5,221 bases of DNA from Syntrophaceae bacterium UBA3084 (GTDB lineage: Bacteria; Desulfobacterota; Syntrophia; Syntrophales; UBA6807). Made by a program: the position numbers and the translations under genes. The stretch lies in NCBI GenBank assembly GCA_002367335.1, contig DFBI01000012.1:1-5221 (forward strand). The letters are read 5' to 3'. Below the pieces are notes generated by a model that saw nothing but the letters and a program-made list of their open reading frames with translations, made no database searches and was not told the origin of the DNA. This document shows, piece after piece, positions 1 to 5,199 of the stretch. Every line of letters begins with the position of its first letter. The stretch's first letter is position 1.

Positions 1-837
1 CTGCAAGCGCTGGCTGAGGCAAAAGTTACTCTGGATGACATTGAGGGCATTGCTGTTACAAGAGGGCCCGGCTTGATAGGTTCTATTCTGATTGGTCTTT
101 CCGTGGCGAAGTCGATAGCATTTGCAAAAGGACTGCCATTTGTCGGTGTAAATCATCTCGAAGGTCATATTGCCGCTGTCTTTCTTAACGATAAAAAACC
201 GGATTTTCCTTTCGTTGCCCTTGTTGTTTCGGGAGGTCATACGAGCATTTATCTTGTACGTGACTTGGAGAATTTCATAATCCTTGGACAGACGAGAGAT
301 GATGCCGCAGGGGAAGCATTTGATAAGGCTGCCAAAATGCTTGATCTGGGATACCCGGGAGGAATTGTCATAGACAGGCTGGCAAAGAACGGAAGCGCTG
401 ATTATGTTAAATTTCCGAGGCCTATGAAGAGTAGCATGGATTTCAGTTTCAGCGGACTTAAAACGTCGCTGTTAACCTATATAAAAAATAGGAAAACCCC
501 TGTTGAAGAAGAGGAAATTCCCCATATTGCGGCCAGTTATCAGGAATCTATCGTGGATGTTCTGGTGGAGAAGACATTGAGGGCTGCTGAAGACTATTCT
601 CTTGAAAGAGTGGTTGTATCAGGTGGAGTTGCAGCGAACAGCAGATTGAGGAATACATTTTATAAGGAAGGGAAAGATAAAGGAATAGAAATATTTATAC
701 CTCCCTCGATACTATGTACGGATAATGCTGCAATGATAGCCGTTGTCGGTGATAATCTTTTGAGAAAAGGTAAAAAGGATCATTTCGATTTGAATGCCGT
801 ATCCAGGTGGCCTCTGGAACTGGTAGGAAAAGCATGA
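1..837 (+). CDS. tsaD: tRNA N6-adenosine threonylcarbamoyltransferase TsaD, 5'-truncated by the window edge
   Basis: TsaD transfers the threonylcarbamoyl group from threonylcarbamoyl-AMP to A37 of ANN-decoding tRNAs (t6A), in the cytoplasm with TsaB and TsaE. The reading frame is open from base 1, so the gene starts upstream; 278 codons are visible. Compared from memory with E. coli TsaD (about 337 aa), roughly 60 N-terminal residues are missing, including the GIETSCDET nucleotide-binding loop and the ELASR segment. Counting from base 1, visible motifs are RGPGLIG (21-27), the metal-binding NHLEGH (51-56, His52 and His56), VSGGHT (77-81 region), DDAAGEAFDK (100-109), DFSFSGLKT (147-155), VSGGVAAN (206-213) and CTDNAAMIA (239-247, with the metal-ligand Asp241). 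The C-terminal RWPLE ending is typical of the family. All these motifs are intact, so this appears to be a working gene cut only by the window. Its TGA overlaps the next gene's ATG by 4 bases. Confidence 0.97.
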   Translation: MQALAEAKVTLDDIEGIAVTRGPGLIGSILIGLSVAKSIAFAKGLPFVGVNHLEGHIAAVFLNDKKPDFPFVALVVSGGHTSIYLVRDLENFIILGQTRDDAAGEAFDKAAKMLDLGYPGGIVIDRLAKNGSADYVKFPRPMKSSMDFSFSGLKTSLLTYIKNRKTPVEEEEIPHIAASYQESIVDVLVEKTLRAAEDYSLERVVVSGGVAANSRLRNTFYKEGKDKGIEIFIPPSILCTDNAAMIAVVGDNLLRKGKKDHFDLNAVSRWPLELVGKA

Positions 838-1289
838 ACCTGAGACAAAGATTTAAGCAGTTTTACGATCAGTTTATCAGTCTCAATGGGACGCCTGAAA
901 GCATTGCATTTGGTATGTCCATAGGGATTTTTGTTGGGACGATTCCGATAATACCATTTCACACCATTTTCATCATCATTCTAACATATATCCTGAGGCA
1001 GAATTTTACAGCTGCTTATCTTGGATCCTGGCTGATATCAAATCCCCTTACCACGCCATTTCTCTATCTTACGCAATACCATTTGGGGAAGTACCTGTTG
1101 GGAGATAATCAATTGCAGCTAGCCTTCAACGAGTATTCTATATGGCATATCGTGCATGCGGGGAAGAGTGTTGCCTGTCCATTGTTGCTGGGTGGAATCA
1201 TAATGGCGCCATTTTTCGCCGTTCCGGCATATTTTATTACCTATAAAGTTGTAGTAACCATAAGAAAAAAGCGCCGACATCAGACATGA
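834..1289 (+). CDS. DUF2062 family small membrane protein
   Basis: This is a 151-residue protein of the DUF2062 family, whose biochemical role is not established. I recognise it by the hydrophobic block PESIAFGMSIGIFVGTIP (residues 21-38), the following PFHT (41-44), and the NPLTTPFLY / YHLGKYLLG segment (70-90); the NP-T-P-Y-LG pattern is characteristic. Likely membrane segments lie around 24-52 (possibly a re-entrant pair), 60-80 and 115-142. The C-terminus is basic (RKKRRH) and probably cytoplasmic. I chose the ATG at 834 because it overlaps the tsaD stop as ATGA and has AGGAAA at 825-830, five bases after AGGA. An in-frame GTG at 807 would add nine residues deep inside tsaD and is less likely. 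The stop in turn overlaps the rsmA start by 4 bases, so the protein is probably made in step with two RNA-modifying enzymes; that does not by itself show a role in RNA modification. Confidence 0.88.
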   Translation: MNLRQRFKQFYDQFISLNGTPESIAFGMSIGIFVGTIPIIPFHTIFIIILTYILRQNFTAAYLGSWLISNPLTTPFLYLTQYHLGKYLLGDNQLQLAFNEYSIWHIVHAGKSVACPLLLGGIIMAPFFAVPAYFITYKVVVTIRKKRRHQT

Positions 1290-2140
1290 CATCTCCACGG
1301 GGTATCCTTAAAAAATATGGAATACGTCCCTATAAGGGCTTGGGGCAGTCATTTCTTATAGACAATAATATCACGGGGAAAATTGTAAATGTCATGGATA
1401 TTAAAGACGATGATACGGTTGTTGAAATAGGCGCCGGGCTGGGGGTTATGACGGCCATGATTGCAAAGCAGGCACGTAAAGTAATTGCCCTTGAGATAGA
1501 TCCGGGATTATTAGACGTTTTGCATGAAGAGCTGAAAGATGTTTCCAATGTTGAGATACTAAAGCGGGACGTTCTGAAGTATGATTTCCCCATTCCTCTT
1601 GAAGATGTTGCCTCACAGAAGTTAAAGGTAATCGGTAATATTCCTTATAATATTTCATCGCAGATATTATTCAGGTTGATCGAATTTAGAGATCATGTTT
1701 CGTCCATGGTTTTGATGTTTCAAAAGGAAGTTGCCGAAAGGATAATGGCGTCTCCCGGGACTAAGGAATATGGGTTACTTTCCGTTATCACTTCAATGTA
1801 TACGATACCCTCAAAGGTTGTAATGGTTCCGGCCGGTTGTTTTTATCCCAGACCGAAGATTGATTCCACCGTCCTGAAGATGGTCGTTCGGGAAAAGCCC
1901 CGGTTTGAGGTAATGAATGCCGATTTTTTCTTTAAGCTCGTAAAAACCGCCTTGTCAAAGAGGCGAAAAACCCTCTTGAATAATCTGAGAAGTTCAAACC
2001 TTTTGCAATCGTCTAAGACTGATATTGACAAAATTCTCACCAGGCTGGAGATTGATGGTCAAAGAAGGGGAGAAACGTTGACGGTAGAAGAGTTCGGCAA
2101 ATTGAGCAATGCTATTCTTTCCAAAATGTTGCTGTTTTGA
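1286..2140 (+). CDS. rsmA: 16S rRNA (adenine1518-N6/adenine1519-N6)-dimethyltransferase RsmA (KsgA)
   Basis: RsmA/KsgA uses S-adenosylmethionine to dimethylate two adjacent adenines in the 3'-terminal helix of 16S rRNA late in 30S assembly; loss of the enzyme gives kasugamycin resistance in known species. The 284-residue length fits the family (about 270-290). Motifs in order are GLGQSFL (18-24, variant of GQNFL), the SAM-binding EIGAGLGVMT (47-56), the acidic ALEID (68-72), RDVLKYD (94-100), the catalytic NIPYNIS (118-124, variant of NLPY), FQKEVAERI (145-153), the FYPRPKIDS region (186-194), LSKRRKTLLNNL (223-234) and the C-terminal RGETLTVEEF (261-270). The C-terminal helical domain is therefore complete. 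The ATG at 1286 overlaps the previous stop (ATGA) and has no clear Shine-Dalgarno sequence, so initiation probably depends on translational coupling. Confidence 0.97.
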   Translation: MTSPRGILKKYGIRPYKGLGQSFLIDNNITGKIVNVMDIKDDDTVVEIGAGLGVMTAMIAKQARKVIALEIDPGLLDVLHEELKDVSNVEILKRDVLKYDFPIPLEDVASQKLKVIGNIPYNISSQILFRLIEFRDHVSSMVLMFQKEVAERIMASPGTKEYGLLSVITSMYTIPSKVVMVPAGCFYPRPKIDSTVLKMVVREKPRFEVMNADFFFKLVKTALSKRRKTLLNNLRSSNLLQSSKTDIDKILTRLEIDGQRRGETLTVEEFGKLSNAILSKMLLF

Positions 2141-2265
2141 ACTTGGCGGATAACCCGTGTCAAGAATAGGCTGGTTTATGCTTTTACAAAGCTCCAGAAG
2201 GAAGGATTCCGGGATACGTATGCAGATGCGCTATAGTTTGTTCTATTTTACATGGTAATTTAATT

Positions 2266-2273
2266 GAGGAGGT
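2266..2273 (+). promoter_or_regulatory. Strong Shine-Dalgarno sequence for the cysteine-rich gene
   Basis: GAGGAGGT is a near-perfect anti-16S match. It lies 11 bases before the ATG at 2285, a slightly long but acceptable spacing. It fixes the start of the DUF6125-like gene and, together with the 144-base spacer after rsmA, suggests that gene is translated on its own rather than coupled to rsmA. Confidence 0.75.
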
Positions 2274-2284
2274 AACAGATCAAG

Positions 2285-2794
2285 ATGGGATCAGAAAAAT
2301 TGTCGGGTGTTTCAGTAGATCAGATGGAAAATTTAGTTGAAAATATGATGTGGTTCTGGGGGAACCTTTACCAGAGATGGAGGGCTGCCGCAGAAGATGA
2401 ATATGGAGTTGATGCTGCGCTCAAACTGGAACTTAAATTTATCGGCAGCATAGGGAAATCGCATGCCAGGGGAATTAAAAGTATTCTTAATGTGCCAAAA
2501 GGAATCGCCGGGTTTATTGAAGCATACAGGTTTGCCCCGGAAAATTTTGTGGAGGGATTCAGAATTTCAGAACAGACGGACAAATATGTAGTGGTTTATA
2601 ATCCATCATGTTCCGTACAAAAGGCGAGGACTGACCGTGGCAAACGCGAGTTTCCATGCAAAGAATCAGGGATACTTTACTTTACAGCTTTTGCCCGTGA
2701 AATTGATCCGGATATCAGATTGAGTTGCATTGTGTGTCCTCCAGATGATCACCCGGATGACTGCTTCTGTAAGTGGAAGTTGGAGGTTGCATAG
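2285..2794 (+). CDS. Cysteine-rich protein, DUF6125 / ATC-hydrolase-like family, function unknown
   Basis: This 169-residue soluble protein has no signal peptide or membrane span. The N-terminal half is helical and includes a WGNLYQRWRAAAEDEYGVDAA-type segment (25-45) and an AYRFAPENFVEGFR stretch (80-93). The C-terminal half carries six cysteines: C109 in YNPSCSVQ, C125 in REFPCK, C148 and C151 in LSCIVCPPDDHP, and C160 and C162 in DCFCKW. The order W-RA-E-YGV, then C..R..G..EFPCK, then C-x2-C-PPD-HP..C-x-C-W matches what I remember of DUF6125, which is distantly like the L-2-amino-thiazoline-4-carboxylate hydrolase family. The family name is from memory and the function is unknown. The CxxC plus CxC pair with His156 could bind a metal or form a redox-active centre, but that is inference. 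It stands between rsmA and the pan genes with its own strong ribosome binding site, so neighbours give little clue. Confidence 0.85.
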   Translation: MGSEKLSGVSVDQMENLVENMMWFWGNLYQRWRAAAEDEYGVDAALKLELKFIGSIGKSHARGIKSILNVPKGIAGFIEAYRFAPENFVEGFRISEQTDKYVVVYNPSCSVQKARTDRGKREFPCKESGILYFTAFAREIDPDIRLSCIVCPPDDHPDDCFCKWKLEVA

Positions 2795-2844
2795 TTGCAG
2801 CGGAAGCAAAATTAATACATTCTACTTTTCTCTATACAAATTTC

Positions 2845-2873
2845 TTGACAAGGGTATTTTTTTCTGGTAGCCG
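2845..2873 (+). promoter_or_regulatory. Candidate promoter for panC-panD (-35 only is convincing)
   Basis: TTGACA at 2845-2850 is a perfect sigma-70 -35 hexamer in an AT-rich setting, 51 bases after the upstream gene ends. At 17-base spacing the -10 would be TAGCCG (2868-2873), which matches TATAAT poorly, so the promoter may need an activator or may lie elsewhere. If used, transcription would start near 2880, just before the long hairpin, placing that hairpin and the terminator inside the panC leader RNA. Confidence 0.35.
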
Positions 2874-2882
2874 TCACTCAAA

Positions 2883-2918
2883 TTGAAATTTTACGGTAGA
2901 TTGCTGCCGTAAAATCAA
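2883..2918 (+). promoter_or_regulatory. Long hairpin in the panC leader
   Basis: Bases 2888-2899 (ATTTTACGGTAG) pair with 2904-2915 (CTGCCGTAAAAT): 12 continuous pairs with one U-G wobble and a 4-base ATTG loop. TTG at 2883-2885 can also pair with CAA at 2916-2918, leaving two bulged adenines (2886-2887). No T-run follows, so it is not a normal intrinsic terminator on this strand. Its place between the candidate promoter and the terminator before panC suggests a leader RNA element. It could instead be an operator-type palindrome, or a terminator-like structure for the upstream gene. Confidence 0.55.
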
Positions 2919-2984
2919 GTTTAGACCCGCTTGGATCCTTTAGGGGACTGGGACGGAAGAGAAAAGGTGTATCTTTGTAATCTT

Positions 2985-3015
2985 AGCCTCCCGTTTCAGA
3001 CGGCGAGGCTTTTTT
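2985..3015 (+). terminator. Intrinsic terminator ending 15 bases before panC (likely attenuator)
   Basis: AGCCTC-CCGT (2985-2994) pairs with ACGG (3000-3003) and GAGGCT (3005-3010). This gives ten base pairs with one bulged C at 3004 and a 5-base TTCAG loop, followed by T from 3010 to 3015. It is a canonical Rho-independent terminator. The panC ATG is at 3031, so no promoter fits between the two and panC transcripts must read through it. That favours a conditional terminator. The alternative is a leaky terminator for the gene at 2285-2794. Confidence 0.85.
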
Positions 3016-3030
3016 ATTGGGAAAAATTTT

Positions 3031-3888
3031 ATGAAGACCATTGAATCCGTTAAAGAAATGCAGGCATTTTCTGAATCCATGAGGATTGCGGGAAAGAAAA
3101 TTTCATTAGTTCCCACAATGGGATATCTTCATCAGGGTCATTTGAGGCTGATGGAAGAGGGGAAAAAGCGGGGAGATTGCCTGGTTATCAGTATCTACGT
3201 CAACCCGACACAGTTTGGTCCTGGAGAAGATTTCGAAAAATACCCGAGAGATTTTGAGAAAGACGAGAAACTTGCCGGGGATGTTGGCGTTGATGTGATT
3301 TTCTATCCTTCAAACAAAGAGATGTATCCCGAGCATTATCAGACTTATGTAAATGTAGAAAGGGTTACCCAAAATCTCTGTGGTATGTCAAGGCCCGGTC
3401 ACTTCAGAGGTGTGGCAACGGTTTGTATGAAGCTCTTTAATATTGTAAAACCCCATATTGCGATCTTTGGCAAAAAGGATTTTCAGCAACTGGTGACTAT
3501 CAAAAGGATGGTAACCGATCTTAATCTGGATCTCAAGGTTATCGGTTTGTCCACGGTAAGAGAACCCGACGGACTCGCCATGAGTTCGAGAAATACTTAT
3601 CTGAAAGATGCTGAAAGAGAGTCTGCCCTCAGTTTAAGCCGCGCTCTAAAATTTGCTAAGGAGTTATACGATAACGGCGAGCGGAATGCCGCCAAAATCA
3701 TTGAGGGAATGCAAAAATTTATAGAAAGACACCCGCATACCAAAATCGATTATATAAAGATTTGCGATACAACAACACTGGAAGACACAGAGCAACTTGA
3801 GGGCGAATCAGTTGTAGCATTGGCAGTTCGTATTGGTTTACCAAGACTTATAGACAATTATGTTTTCGGAGAACCGTTGGATTTATAA
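3031..3888 (+). CDS. panC: Pantothenate synthetase (pantoate--beta-alanine ligase) PanC
   Basis: PanC catalyses the ATP-dependent condensation of (R)-pantoate with beta-alanine to pantothenate, through a pantoyl-adenylate intermediate, in the cytoplasm; this is the last step of vitamin B5 synthesis. The 285-residue length is normal for the family. Motifs in order are VPTMGYLHQGH (27-37, with the HxGH nucleotide-binding signature, His34 and His37), YVNPTQF (56-62, pantoate-binding Gln61), SRPGHFRGV (120-128), FGKKDFQQL (146-154), MSSRN (184-188, the KMSKS-like loop) and PRLIDN (271-276). The ATG at 3031 matches the usual N-terminus and has only a weak GGGA at 3019-3022 as a ribosome binding site. 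panD follows after 56 bases and supplies the beta-alanine substrate. Expression is probably controlled by the leader, whose terminator ends at 3015. No key motif is missing. Confidence 0.98.
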   Translation: MKTIESVKEMQAFSESMRIAGKKISLVPTMGYLHQGHLRLMEEGKKRGDCLVISIYVNPTQFGPGEDFEKYPRDFEKDEKLAGDVGVDVIFYPSNKEMYPEHYQTYVNVERVTQNLCGMSRPGHFRGVATVCMKLFNIVKPHIAIFGKKDFQQLVTIKRMVTDLNLDLKVIGLSTVREPDGLAMSSRNTYLKDAERESALSLSRALKFAKELYDNGERNAAKIIEGMQKFIERHPHTKIDYIKICDTTTLEDTEQLEGESVVALAVRIGLPRLIDNYVFGEPLDL

Positions 3889-3927
3889 AAGAAAAGCGAG
3901 AAGAAGACATTTTTGTATTTATATTTT

Positions 3928-3934
3928 AAGGAGG
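3928..3934 (+). promoter_or_regulatory. Shine-Dalgarno sequence that decides the GTG start of panD
   Basis: AAGGAGG lies 10 bases before the GTG at 3945 and 22 bases before the first in-frame ATG at 3957. The spacing, and alignment of residues 1-25 with known PanD proteins, both favour GTG as the true start. Confidence 0.8.
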
Positions 3935-3944
3935 GATAACGATC

Positions 3945-4292
3945 GTGCAAAGATTCATGCTTAAATCAAAACTTCATAGAGTCACCATAACAGATGCTCA
4001 TCTTGACTACGAGGGAAGTATTACCATAGATAAAGGTCTGATAAAGGCGGCGGATCTTGCTCTTTATGAAAAGGTAGATATTTATAATGTCTCAAATGGC
4101 GAGAGGTTTTCTACCTATGTTATTGAAGGAGAAAAAGGTTCCGGTGTTATTGGTCTGAACGGTGCTGCAGCGAGAAAAGGCTCGAAAGGTGATATTATCA
4201 TTATCGCAAGTTATGTCATTGTAGATGATGCCGTGTTGCAAAACTGGTCTCCAAAGTGTGTGTTTGTTGACGGGGAAAACAGGATTAAGTAA
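3945..4292 (+). CDS. panD: Aspartate 1-decarboxylase PanD (pyruvoyl-dependent, proenzyme)
   Basis: PanD removes the alpha-carboxyl of L-aspartate to give beta-alanine, the PanC substrate. The family is made as a proenzyme that cleaves itself between Gly24 and Ser25, turning Ser25 into the catalytic pyruvoyl group; the mature enzyme is a tetramer. This protein has 115 residues and shows SKLHRV (8-13, with Lys9), DYEGS (21-25, cleavage site at Gly24-Ser25, serine codon at 4017-4019), NGERFSTY (51-58, with Arg54, Thr57 and Tyr58) and LNGAAA (71-76, with Asn72). These residue numbers coincide with E. coli PanD, which supports the GTG start. It is the second gene of the panC-panD pair and has its own strong ribosome binding site. 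Nothing suggests it is damaged. Confidence 0.98.
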   Translation: MQRFMLKSKLHRVTITDAHLDYEGSITIDKGLIKAADLALYEKVDIYNVSNGERFSTYVIEGEKGSGVIGLNGAAARKGSKGDIIIIASYVIVDDAVLQNWSPKCVFVDGENRIK

Positions 4293-4343
4293 TATCCATC
4301 CGGAAATGAAGTAGATTTCTCTAGAGTTGTATTGAGGTTGCAC

Positions 4344-4370
4344 AGGAGTGGCAATTCTCGTCACCCCTTT
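4344..4370 (+). terminator. Weak terminator-like hairpin after panD
   Basis: AGGAGTGGC (4344-4352) can pair with GTCACCCCT (4360-4368) around a 7-base loop, with one A-C mismatch and one G-U pair. Only three T residues follow before a G, so this is a poor Rho-independent terminator and may be chance. It is the only such candidate in the 174-base panD-DUF502 spacer. Confidence 0.3.
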
Positions 4371-4392
4371 GTTAATGCTTCGAAATAAGTTG

Positions 4393-4421
4393 TTGAAAAA
4401 AACCCTTCTTTTTGCTATTTG
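4393..4421 (+). promoter_or_regulatory. Weak candidate promoter for the DUF502 gene
   Basis: TTGAAA at 4393-4398 (5 of 6 match to -35) is followed at 17 bases by TATTTG (4416-4421, 3 of 6 match to -10). It is about 45 bases before the ATG, in a sensible place, but the -10 is poor. The gene could equally be read from upstream. Confidence 0.25.
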
Positions 4422-4466
4422 ATCTAGTGCTTCTATCCCGAATTACGTGGGCTGTAAAATCCAAAA

Positions 4467-5087
4467 ATGAGAAAAACATTAAAAAATATATTTATCACCG
4501 GAATAATCGCGATCATCCCCATAGGGGTTACGCTGTATATCTTCTTTTTTTTGATGAATCTGATGGATAATCTACTCAATATTATCCCGCCTCGATTTCA
4601 TCCCGACCAGATTTTTCCCTTCCATATTCCGGGGCTCGGAGTTGTCTTTACAATTATATTGATATTAATAGTCGGTATTATTGTCCAGAGTTATATTGGG
4701 AAACGATTTGTTCACCTCGGTGAATGGATTCTCAGCAAAATACCGTTCATTAATGGTATTTACAATGCGGTAAAAAAGCTTGTCGAATCAATATTGGGCG
4801 ATAAAGGTCAGAGTTTCAAGAAAGTGGTACTTATAGAATATCCCAGAAAAGGATTGTATTCTGTAGCCTTTGTTACGGGTATGTCTGAGGGAGAAATCCA
4901 GGAGAAAACGGTCCAGAGGAATATAAATCTTTTTGTTCCCACGACACCGAATCCAACATCAGGGTTTTATATCATGATACCTGAAAGTGATGTAATTGAT
5001 TTGGATATGACGGTGGAGGAGGCTTTTACTCTCATTATATCGGGAGGAATGATTTCTCCGCCTTCGCGTACTAAAAACGTACAGTGA
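4467..5087 (+). CDS. DUF502 family inner-membrane protein
   Basis: This is a 206-residue protein of the DUF502 family, widespread in Gram-negative bacteria and related to plant LIKE-COV proteins; its molecular role is not known. Two strong membrane segments lie at about residues 8-30 and 56-75, joined by a short loop with PPRFHP (41-46). The soluble C-terminal part shows the family signatures KIPFINGIYNAVKK (91-104), FVPTTPNPTSG (156-166) and the closing MTVEEAFTLIISGG (181-194). By family knowledge both termini are likely cytoplasmic. The ATG at 4467 is the first start after an in-frame TAA at 4455 and puts the first span at the expected distance from the N-terminus, but it has no clear Shine-Dalgarno sequence. 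The gene is separated from panD by 174 bases and is probably not part of the pan pathway. Its stop codon lies at the edge of a large hairpin. Confidence 0.93.
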   Translation: MRKTLKNIFITGIIAIIPIGVTLYIFFFLMNLMDNLLNIIPPRFHPDQIFPFHIPGLGVVFTIILILIVGIIVQSYIGKRFVHLGEWILSKIPFINGIYNAVKKLVESILGDKGQSFKKVVLIEYPRKGLYSVAFVTGMSEGEIQEKTVQRNINLFVPTTPNPTSGFYIMIPESDVIDLDMTVEEAFTLIISGGMISPPSRTKNVQ

Positions 5088-5129
5088 TTTTTACGAGACC
5101 ATCAAGGTTGATGCTTTCGTAAAAAGTCA
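5085..5129. repeat. Large imperfect inverted repeat starting in the DUF502 stop codon
   Basis: TTTTTACGA (5088-5096) is an exact inverted match to TCGTAAAAA (5117-5125). Inside it GACC pairs with GCTT apart from one C-C mismatch (with one G-U), and ATCAA (5101-5105) pairs with TTGAT (5108-5112) around GG. The TGA stop (5085-5087) can pair with TCA at 5127-5129 across a bulged G. The arms end in A or T runs on both strands, so it could act as a bidirectional terminator. It may instead be the end of a dispersed intergenic repeat. Confidence 0.7.
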
Positions 5130-5136
5130 TAAAACT

Positions 5137-5159
5137 CCCTCTCCCTTGATGGGAGAGGG
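5137..5159. repeat. Perfect 9-bp inverted repeat, purine/pyrimidine biased (REP-like)
   Basis: CCCTCTCCC (5137-5145) and GGGAGAGGG (5151-5159) are exact inverted copies around TTGAT. A G-rich tail continues as GGTTGGGGTGAGGGTGA to about 5174. Sequences of this look recur in intergenic regions of many proteobacterial genomes. Only one full copy is in the window, so the repeat status is from memory. Confidence 0.6.
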
Positions 5160-5199
5160 TTGGGGTGAGGGTGAATACAGCGTTATTTCAGTTACTTAC

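Noticed and set aside
807..833. Upstream GTG start for the DUF2062 protein
   Set aside because: It would add nine residues inside tsaD; the ATG at 834 has an AGGAAA ribosome binding site and the same 4-base overlap style as the next junction.
1330..1658. Minus-strand open frames opposite the first third of rsmA
   Set aside because: They are antisense to a clearly conserved methyltransferase, have no recognisable domain, and have no credible ribosome binding site.
2368..2583. Minus-strand open frame opposite the cysteine-rich gene
   Set aside because: It is low-complexity Ser/Ala/Leu-rich antisense translation with no independent support.
2888..2915. Reading the long hairpin as the intrinsic terminator of the gene ending at 2794
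   Set aside because: No T-run follows on the plus strand, and it lies more than 90 bases after the stop; a leader element fits at least as well, though this is not excluded.
3957..3959. Alternative ATG start for panD
   Set aside because: It is too far from AAGGAGG and would shift the conserved Gly24-Ser25 numbering; the GTG at 3945 fits the family.
4092..4364. 90-codon minus-strand open frame overlapping the end of panD
   Set aside because: The plus strand carries complete, conserved PanD motifs here; the antisense product shows no known family pattern.
4293..4388. Open frame continuing in the panD frame after its TAA
   Set aside because: It is 31 codons with no start and no protein family resemblance, and PanD is already full length at 115 residues; most likely chance.
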